35,931 nucleotides of DNA from Gemmatimonadales bacterium (GTDB lineage Bacteria; Gemmatimonadota; Gemmatimonadetes; Gemmatimonadales; GWC2-71-9). This document shows positions 29,758-35,931 of the stretch, one piece after another. The stretch is from assembly GCA_030601605.1 (NCBI GenBank), contig JAUVTI010000003.1, positions 1 through 35,931 on the forward strand. Reading direction: 5' to 3'. Both the position numbers and the translations under genes were made by a program. Positions within the stretch are counted from its first letter, which is position 1, and each line of letters begins with the position of its first letter. The notes under the pieces are model-generated. The model worked only from the letters and a program-made list of their open reading frames with translations. It did not search any database and was not told the DNA's origin.

Positions 29758-30615
29758 ATGAGTGCCCTGCCGCGACGGGGGTGGGCATCCTCCCCCCTCG
29801 GGTTCGTGCGCCGGGTCTTCATCGGCGCCTACGAAGACCAGATCCTCTTTCTCGGGAGCGCGCTGACCTTCGACGCGCTCCTGGCGTCCCTCCCGTTCGT
29901 CGTCCTGCTCCTCGCGGCGCTCGGCTACTTCGTGAGCGGCCAGGACGCGATGACGGACGTTCTGGCCCTGCTGGGGCAGATCCTGCCGGGCGGAACCGAA
30001 GAAGGGGGCGGGCCACTGGCGGGGGCTGAGGACATCATCACCGGGGTGATGAACAGCCGTGCAGAGCTGACCATCTACGGTATCCCGCTCTTCCTCTGGT
30101 TTGCCACCCGGTTCTTCAGCGCAATCCGCTCCTCCCTGAACGAGATCTTCGACACCTACGAGTCGCGCTCCTACTTGGTGGGGAAGGGTGTGGACCTCTT
30201 CCTCTTGATCGTGACGCTCGTGCTGCTCGTTGCGAACGCGCTCCTCACGGTGATCGTGGCCAACTTTCCGTTCGTGGGACGCTTCGTCGTCGGCATCTCG
30301 ATCTACCTTGTGGGGCTCTCCCTGTTCTTCATCATCTACACGATCGCGCCGACGCGGACGATGCGGTGGGACACCGCGGTGGTGGCCGCCGCCGTCGCAT
30401 CGTTGGGGTTCGAGATCGCGAAGAAGTTCTTCACGCTGTACCTGACGCGCGTTGCCACGGTGGACCGCCTCGTCTCCAACGCGAACGCGATCGCCGTGCT
30501 CCTGTTCGTCGTGTGGATCTACTTCATGGCCTGCATCTTCCTGGTGGGGGGCGAGGTCGCCGAGACCTATGATCTGCGCCGCCGCCAGCGGGAGCAGAAG
30601 GCTATTCTGGAGTGA
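29758..30615 (+). CDS. YihY/virulence factor BrkB family membrane protein
   Basis: ILFLGSALTFDALLASLPFVVLLLAALGYF...FATRFFSAIRSSLNEIFDT...YTIAPTRTMRWDTAVVAAAVASLGFEIAKKFFTLYL...LLFVVWIYFMACIFLVGGEVAE. Confidence 0.92.
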   Translation: MSALPRRGWASSPLGFVRRVFIGAYEDQILFLGSALTFDALLASLPFVVLLLAALGYFVSGQDAMTDVLALLGQILPGGTEEGGGPLAGAEDIITGVMNSRAELTIYGIPLFLWFATRFFSAIRSSLNEIFDTYESRSYLVGKGVDLFLLIVTLVLLVANALLTVIVANFPFVGRFVVGISIYLVGLSLFFIIYTIAPTRTMRWDTAVVAAAVASLGFEIAKKFFTLYLTRVATVDRLVSNANAIAVLLFVVWIYFMACIFLVGGEVAETYDLRRRQREQKAILE

Positions 30616-30646
30616 GCGCGGCGGCCCACGCGAGAAAGCGGAGAGA

Positions 30647-31675
30647 ATGTCCGACCGAGTGATCGATCTCAGGAGTGACACGGTCACCCGGCCGTCGGCG
30701 CCAATGCGACGCGCGATGGCCGAGGCCGAGGTCGGTGACGACGTGCTGGACGGTGACCCCACGACGCGGCGTCTGGAGCAGCGCGTCGCGGAGCTGCTCG
30801 GCAAGGAGGCCGCGCTCTTCTTCCCGTCGGGCATCCAGGCCAACCAGACCGGCGTGTGGCTGCACGTCGAGCGGGGGACGGAGTTGATCCTGGAAGCCGG
30901 CGCGCATCTCCTGAACTACGAGTCGGCGGCGATAGCCGGGCTCTCGGGGGCGCAGGTGCGCCCCGTGACGGCGCCCGACGGGGTGCTCACGGCCGAACTG
31001 GTGGCGCAGGCCTGGCGTCCGGTGTCGGCGCACGAGCCGCGCATCTGTGCGGTCGCCGCGGAGAACACGCACAACGCCGCCGGCGGCAGGGTGACGCCGG
31101 TGGACGTATGGGATGAGCTGACCGCTCTGGTCGCTGATCGCGGGGTGCCGCTCCACCTCGACGGCGCGCGGCTGTGGAATGCGGCCGTGGCTCAGGGCGT
31201 GTCGCCGGCGCGCCTCGCTGAGGGCGCTACGACGGTGATGGTGTGCCTCTCCAAGGGGCTTGGCTGCCCGGTCGGGAGCTGTCTGGCGGGCCCGGCGGAT
31301 CTCATGGAGCGCGCAGTGACCATACGCTGCCGGCTCGGCGGCGGCATGCGCCAGTCGGGCATCCTCGCGGCGGCCGGTCTCTACGCGCTGGAGCACAACC
31401 TGTCGCGTCTCGAGGAGGACCACGCCAACGCGCGGCTGCTCGCCGAACGGCTCGAAGGTCACGAGGTCGTGCGGCCGCTCGAGCCCGACACCAACATCGT
31501 GATGCTCGACCTCGTCGGCGCCACCGCGGAGGCGGCCCTGGCCCGGCTCGCCGATGCGGGCGTTCTGCTGCTTCCCTTCGGTCCGACCCGCCTGCGGGCC
31601 GTCGCCCACCTCGATGTGTCCCGCGACGACATGATCCGGGCCGCCGAGACCATAGCTCGGGTCCTGAACTCCTGA
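30647..31675 (+). CDS. ltaE: Low-specificity L-threonine aldolase
   Basis: VIDLRSDTVTRPSAPMRRAMAEAEVGDDVLDGDPTTRRLEQRVAELLGKEAALFFPSGIQANQTG, VAAENTHNAAGGRV, LHLDGARLWNAAVAQG, CLSKGLGCPVGSCLAG. Confidence 0.95.
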   Translation: MSDRVIDLRSDTVTRPSAPMRRAMAEAEVGDDVLDGDPTTRRLEQRVAELLGKEAALFFPSGIQANQTGVWLHVERGTELILEAGAHLLNYESAAIAGLSGAQVRPVTAPDGVLTAELVAQAWRPVSAHEPRICAVAAENTHNAAGGRVTPVDVWDELTALVADRGVPLHLDGARLWNAAVAQGVSPARLAEGATTVMVCLSKGLGCPVGSCLAGPADLMERAVTIRCRLGGGMRQSGILAAAGLYALEHNLSRLEEDHANARLLAERLEGHEVVRPLEPDTNIVMLDLVGATAEAALARLADAGVLLLPFGPTRLRAVAHLDVSRDDMIRAAETIARVLNS

Positions 31676-31739
31676 GAGTGTTGCCGAAAGCGCCGCCCGA
31701 TGCCTTATTGTGGCGTCGATCAGCGGTAGAAAGGCTGCC

Positions 31740-33086
31740 ATGCATATCGTCGTCGTAGGCGCCGGCGAAGTTGGCTACCACGTCGCCGAGCGCCTCTCCA
31801 ACCAGCAGCACGATGTAGTGGTGGTGGACGTCGAGCCCCAGCGGCTGGAGTACGTGGCCAACCACATCGACGTCGCCGTTGTGGAGGGGAGCGGCACCAG
31901 CCAGGCCGTGCTGGAGCAGGCCGGCATCCGCAAGGCCGGATTGCTCATCGCGGTCACGAACATCGACGAAGTGAACCTCGTTTCCTGCATGAGCGCCCGT
32001 GGGACGCCCAACATGACCAAGGTCGCGCGCGTCTCGAACCCCGACTTCTATCGCGACGCACGCAATCTCAAGCCGGACTTGTTCGGCGTTGACGTGCTCA
32101 TCAATCCGGAGCGCGAGCTGGCCCTCGAGACGGTGCGGCTGCTCCGCTCGACGGCCGCGACCGATATCGCGGTGTTCGCGGGCGGCGCCCTTCAGTTGCT
32201 GGGGTTCGACGTGGAGGAGGGGGCTCCGATAGCGGGGCGCTGTCTGGCGGACCTGGCGGTGGAAGAGGGAGATCGCCCGCTGCTTCTGGTTGCGCTCGAG
32301 CGGAACGAAGAGACGATCGTCCCGACCGGCGACACCGTGATCGAAGTGGGTGACCACCTCTACGTGGCCGCTACCGCGGCCGAGATCCCGCGCGCGCTGG
32401 CGCTCCTGGGGTACGAGAGCTCATCGGTCAAGCGCGTGATGATCACGGGCGGGAGCACCGAGGCATTCTACCTGGCCCAGCTGCTGGAGCAGCACCACGT
32501 GCACGTCACCATGTTGGTGGCCGACCGCGTCCGGGCGCGGCAACTGGCCGAGAGGCTGGACCGCATCCTGGTGCTGCACGGCGACGCGACCGACGTCGAG
32601 CTGCTGGAGCTCGAGGGCGTGGGCGGTGCGGACGGATTCGTGGCCCTCAGCGACATGGACGAGACCAACATCCTCTCTTCGCTGGTGGCCAAGCAAGCCG
32701 GCGTCAAGCGTGTCATCACGCTTGTGAACAAGAAGGACTACGTGCCCCTGGCGCGCCGTATCGGCATCGACGCCGCCGTGAGCCCGCGGCTCTCGGCCGC
32801 AAACGCGATCCTGCGCTACGTGCGCCGCGGCAGCGTGACCCGCGTGGCCACGTTCAAGGGGAGCGACGCCGAGGCGATTGCATTCGAGGTCTCCGCGAAC
32901 TCGCCCGTCGTGGGCAAGCGACTCGCGGAAATCGACTTTCCCAAGGGAGCCATCGTTGCGGCCATCGTGCGCGGCACCGAGGTGACGGTTCCGCGCGGCA
33001 ACGACGTGTTCGAGGCCGGCGACAGCGCGATCGTGTTCGCGCTGTCCGACGCAATTGCGGACGTCACCGCCATGTTCCCTTCGTGA
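31740..33086 (+). CDS. trkA: Trk system potassium transporter peripheral subunit TrkA
   Basis: MHIVVVGAGEVGYHVAERLSNQQHDVVVVDVEP; duplicated RCK N and C domains; second nucleotide-binding region VMITGGSTEAFYLAQLLEQ. Confidence 0.95.
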   Translation: MHIVVVGAGEVGYHVAERLSNQQHDVVVVDVEPQRLEYVANHIDVAVVEGSGTSQAVLEQAGIRKAGLLIAVTNIDEVNLVSCMSARGTPNMTKVARVSNPDFYRDARNLKPDLFGVDVLINPERELALETVRLLRSTAATDIAVFAGGALQLLGFDVEEGAPIAGRCLADLAVEEGDRPLLLVALERNEETIVPTGDTVIEVGDHLYVAATAAEIPRALALLGYESSSVKRVMITGGSTEAFYLAQLLEQHHVHVTMLVADRVRARQLAERLDRILVLHGDATDVELLELEGVGGADGFVALSDMDETNILSSLVAKQAGVKRVITLVNKKDYVPLARRIGIDAAVSPRLSAANAILRYVRRGSVTRVATFKGSDAEAIAFEVSANSPVVGKRLAEIDFPKGAIVAAIVRGTEVTVPRGNDVFEAGDSAIVFALSDAIADVTAMFPS

Positions 33087-34531
33087 ACCTGCGCGAAGTC
33101 CTTCACCTCGTCGGCGCGCTGCTGGTGTGGATCGCGGCGGCGGTGGCGCCCGCCGTCGCGTTCGGGATCACGGAGGGTCTCGCCGTCCCGTGGCTCGTCG
33201 CTTTCGTTGGGACTGGCGCGTTCGGCGGCGCGGTCTGGTGGCTCACGCCGAGGCGGTACAGCATCAATCCGCGCGAGGGGATCGCGGTGGTTGGGCTGGG
33301 GTGGATCGGTGTTGTGATCGTGGGGAGCATCCCGTTCATCACGACCGGAGTCGCTCCCACCGTGGCTGCGGCGTTCTTCGAGTCCGTATCGGGCTTCACG
33401 ACGACGGGTGCGACAGTGTTCCCCGTCATCGAGGATCTGCCCAGGAGCATCCTCCTGTGGCGCTCCACTACGCACTGGATCGGCGGCATGGGGATCATCG
33501 TGCTGGGTGTCGCGATCCTGCCGCTGCTCGGAATGGGCGGCGCGCAGCTGTTCCGCGCCGAGGCGCCCGGCATCCCCTCCGATCGACTGACTCCGCGCAT
33601 CGCGCAGACGGCCCGCCTGCTGTGGGGCGTCTACGCCCTGTTCACGGCGGCACTGGCGGTGATCTACCTGCTGCTCGGCATGCCGCTGTTCGATGCGGTG
33701 AACCACGCCATGAGCTGCCTCGCCACCGGCGGGTTCTCGACCCGAACGGCGTCGATGGGCGCGTTCTCCGGATCCATTCAGTGGGTGACCGTGCTGTTCA
33801 TGCTGGTCGCCGGCACGAACTTCACGCTGCACTACCGCTTCCTCTCCGGGAAGTGGCTGATCTACTGGAAGGACTTCGAGTGGCGCTGGTACGTCGCGCT
33901 CGGGTTGGCCGCTGCGATCACGGTGTTCGTCGCGCTGGGGCTCGCCACCGGCGGGTGGGGTGAGATCGCCGTGCGGCGCGCCGCCTTCAACGTTACCGCC
34001 ATCCTCACTACGACGGGCTTCGCCACGGCGAACTTCGCCCTGTGGCCGGCTGTCTGCCTCGTGATTCTGCTGGGGCTCATGTTCGTGGGCGCGATGGGCG
34101 GCTCCACCGGCGGCGGGTTCAAGGTGGTGCGAGCCAGCGTCGTTCTGAAGCACGTGATCGGCGAGATCCGCAAGATCCGGCATCCGAGCGCGGTGGTAGT
34201 CACCAAGATCGGGCGCCGGGCGATCCGTCCCGAGGTGCTGCAGAACGTTCTCGCTTTCCTCGCCCTTTACGTGCTCACGCACTGGATCGGCACGCTGATC
34301 ATCGCCGCCATGGGCAACGACCTCATCACGTCCCTGAGCGCCACGCTCGCCGCACTGTCGAGCATCGGCCCGGGTCTCGGAGCCGTCGGTCCTGCCGGGA
34401 ACTACGGACACATGGGGTCTCCCGAGCACGTCGTGTTGGCGGTGCTGATGCTGCTGGGGCGGCTCGAGTTCTACACGCTGCTGGTGCTCGTCATACCGTC
34501 CACCTGGGAGAGATGGGGAGGGCATCGCTAG
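33083..34531 (+). CDS. trkH: TrkH family potassium uptake protein
   Basis: AAFFESVSGFTTTGATVFPVIEDLPRSILLWRSTTHWIGGMGIIVLGVAILPLLGMGG, AMSCLATGGFSTRTASMG, LMFVGAMGGSTGGGFKVVR. GTG start overlaps the trkA stop (GTGA). Confidence 0.95.
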   Translation: MNLREVLHLVGALLVWIAAAVAPAVAFGITEGLAVPWLVAFVGTGAFGGAVWWLTPRRYSINPREGIAVVGLGWIGVVIVGSIPFITTGVAPTVAAAFFESVSGFTTTGATVFPVIEDLPRSILLWRSTTHWIGGMGIIVLGVAILPLLGMGGAQLFRAEAPGIPSDRLTPRIAQTARLLWGVYALFTAALAVIYLLLGMPLFDAVNHAMSCLATGGFSTRTASMGAFSGSIQWVTVLFMLVAGTNFTLHYRFLSGKWLIYWKDFEWRWYVALGLAAAITVFVALGLATGGWGEIAVRRAAFNVTAILTTTGFATANFALWPAVCLVILLGLMFVGAMGGSTGGGFKVVRASVVLKHVIGEIRKIRHPSAVVVTKIGRRAIRPEVLQNVLAFLALYVLTHWIGTLIIAAMGNDLITSLSATLAALSSIGPGLGAVGPAGNYGHMGSPEHVVLAVLMLLGRLEFYTLLVLVIPSTWERWGGHR

Positions 34532-34546
34532 GGCGGGATACGGGAA

Positions 34547-34594
34547 CGGGGAAGGGGGAAGGGTACAGAGTGGCGTACCCTTCCCCCTTCCCCG
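34547..34594 (+). terminator. Perfect 20-bp inverted repeat (8-nt loop) after trkH; possible terminator without T-tract
   Basis: CGGGGAAGGGGGAAGGGTAC (34547-34566), loop agagtggc, GTACCCTTCCCCCTTCCCCG (34575-34594). No following T-run, so the terminator role is tentative. Confidence 0.5.
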
Positions 34595-34618
34595 GTGGTG
34601 TTGGGAGGTGGGGGTGGC

Positions 34619-34624
34619 TAACTT
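34619..34624 (+). promoter_or_regulatory. Candidate -10 element of the SRP RNA gene
   Basis: TAACTT ends 5 nt before the predicted RNA 5' arm at 34630. No convincing -35 box was found. Confidence 0.35.
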
Positions 34625-34629
34625 AAAGA

Positions 34630-34726
34630 GCCCCAGGTCCGAGGGGCGCGCACGCGCGAACCGCGTCAGGACCGTGAAGGTAGCAGCGCTAAGCGATGTC
34701 GCGTGTCGCCTCGGGGTGCCTGGGGC
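34630..34726 (+). ncRNA. ffs: Bacterial small signal recognition particle RNA (4.5S-like)
   Basis: Terminal helix GCCCCAGG (34630-34637) pairs with CCTGGGGC (34719-34726); CACGCG (34651-34656) pairs with CGCGTG (34700-34705); helix 8 core GTCAGG-ACC-GTGAA-GGT-AGCAGC matches the SRP consensus GUCAGGnCC-GGAA-GGn-AGCAGCC. Position directly upstream of dnaX is a commonly seen arrangement. Confidence 0.87.
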
Positions 34727-34741
34727 ACTCATTCATCCGTT

Positions 34742-35931
34742 ATGGTTCATACCGCACTCGCCCGGAAGTACCGACCCACCCGATTTTCGGATCTCGTCGC
34801 GCAAGCCCACGTGGCTGCGGGGCTCACTGGCGCGGTCGCCAAGAACAGGGTTGCGCACGCCTATCTGCTGACCGGCCCGCGCGGAGTCGGCAAGACCAGC
34901 GCGGCGCGAATCCTGGCGATGGCCCTCAACTGCGCCGCAAGAGACCGTGACGGGCCGGACGCGGGCGAGCCGTGCGGCAAGTGCGAGTCCTGCCGACGCA
35001 TCTGGTCCGGGTCCGCCAACCTGGACGTAGTCGAGATCGATGCTGCGAGCAACCGCGGCGTGGACGATGCCCGTGACCTGCGCGAGCGGGCGATGTATGC
35101 CGCAAGCGCGCCGGACCGGTTCAAGGTCTACATCATCGACGAGGCGCACATGCTCACGCGGGAGGCGTGGAACGCGCTCCTCAAGATCCTGGAGGAGCCG
35201 CCGCCCGGCGTGGTATTCGTGTTCGCCACCACCGAGCCGCAGAAGATCGCCAATACGGCCGCGCCGGTCCTGAGCCGGCTGCAGCGGTTCGACTTCCGGC
35301 GACTGGGGCCGCGCGCGATCATCGAGCGGCTGCAGTACGTGGCGGAGCAGGAGGGAGTGGAGGTCGAGAACGACGCGCTCCTGATCATCGCCCGTGTGGC
35401 GCACGGCGGCATGCGCGACGCGCTATCGATGCTGGACCAGGCGCTGGCGTTCGGAGAGGGTGCGGTGACCGCGGCCCGTGTGCGGGACGCCTTGGGGCTC
35501 ATCGACGACGAGCTCTACGCCGAGCTGTTGGACATGGTAGCCGAGCGGCGCACGCAGGACGTGTTCCCGTTCGTGGGGCGCCTGGTGGAGGGTGGCGCCG
35601 ACCTCGTGGAGTTCGTGGGCGGTGCGGGAGAGGCGTGGCGGGCGCTCCTGGTGCGCATCCTGGGTGGTGAGCCCGAGGGGCTCACCGAAGCGCTGCGGCA
35701 GGCCATCGAGCGCCGCGCCGACGAGTACAGTGAGGGAGACGTCCTGCGCGTGCTCAAACTGCTGCGCGACGCCGAGGGTGCGATCCGCCGCAGCCCGCAC
35801 GCGCGGTTGCACGTGGAAACACTGCTGCTGCAGTGGACGCTGCTCGACCGAACGGTGGCGCTGGAGGAGGTGATGGCGGCCCTCGGAAGCGGCGACCCGG
35901 CGGCCGAGACGGGGGGCGGCTCCGCGGCCGC
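34742..35931 (+). CDS. dnaX: DNA polymerase III subunit gamma/tau (3' end truncated by window)
   Basis: Manual translation from the ATG at 34742: MVHTALARKYRPTRFSDLVAQAHVAAGLTGAVAKNRVAHAYLLTGPRGVGKTSAARILAMALNC...CGKCESC...VVEIDAASNRGVDDARDLRE...VYIIDEAHMLTREAWNALLKILEEPPPGVVFVFATTEPQKI. Open to the window end, so missing from the ORF track. Confidence 0.96.
   Translation, partial: MVHTALARKYRPTRFSDLVAQAHVAAGLTGAVAKNRVAHAYLLTGPRGVGKTSAARILAMALNCAARDRDGPDAGEPCGKCESCRRIWSGSANLDVVEIDAASNRGVDDARDLRERAMYAASAPDRFKVYIIDEAHMLTREAWNALLKILEEPPPGVVFVFATTEPQKIANTAAPVLSRLQRFDFRRLGPRAIIERLQYVAEQEGVEVENDALLIIARVAHGGMRDALSMLDQALAFGEGAVTAARVRDALGLIDDELYAELLDMVAERRTQDVFPFVGRLVEGGADLVEFVGGAGEAWRALLVRILGGEPEGLTEALRQAIERRADEYSEGDVLRVLKLLRDAEGAIRRSPHARLHVETLLLQWTLLDRTVALEEVMAALGSGDPAAETGGGSAA

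Noticed and set aside
32816-34732. 638-aa minus-strand ORF covering trkH and the SRP RNA region
   Set aside because: Shadow ORF of trkH with biased composition; it also runs through the hairpin and the SRP RNA.
34608-34950. ORF-track small ORFs at 34608..34871 and 34696..34950
   Set aside because: They overlap the SRP RNA and the dnaX 5' end in other frames; the dnaX frame from 34742 is clearly the coding one.
34742-35931. Programmed frameshift in dnaX
   Set aside because: The window ends before the region where a slippery site would be expected, so it cannot be assessed.

Overview
The window is high-GC bacterial chromosome with dense genes. Gene content (GWxTD protein, TonB-dependent receptor, zinc-ribbon kinases) suggests Gemmatimonadota or a relative, but this is inference. 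I support 28 CDSs, two truncated by the window edges and absent as such from the ORF track: class I fructose-bisphosphate aldolase at the left edge (-) and dnaX at the right edge (+). I also support an SRP RNA (about 34630-34726) immediately upstream of dnaX, a Rho-independent terminator after nrdJ, several sigma70-like promoters, and a 20-bp perfect hairpin. No tRNA, rRNA, CRISPR, transposase, integrase or phage gene was seen. Most genes are housekeeping: murQ-anmK, nrdJ, ispG, pyk, ltaE, trkA-trkH, dnaX. The most unusual part is 4.2-15.7 kb. A tightly overlapping minus-strand operon encodes a zinc-ribbon/FHA-FHA reader, a Ser/Thr kinase writer, a PP2C eraser and an FHA-TM-trypsin-like protease. 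It is divergent from a cell-wall amidase, a GWxTD protein and a second zinc-ribbon Ser/Thr kinase that carries extracytoplasmic PEGA and TonB-C-like domains. I read this as a candidate envelope phosphosignalling locus with a phospho-gated inside-out protease. Individual parts belong to known families; the system-level reading is a hypothesis.
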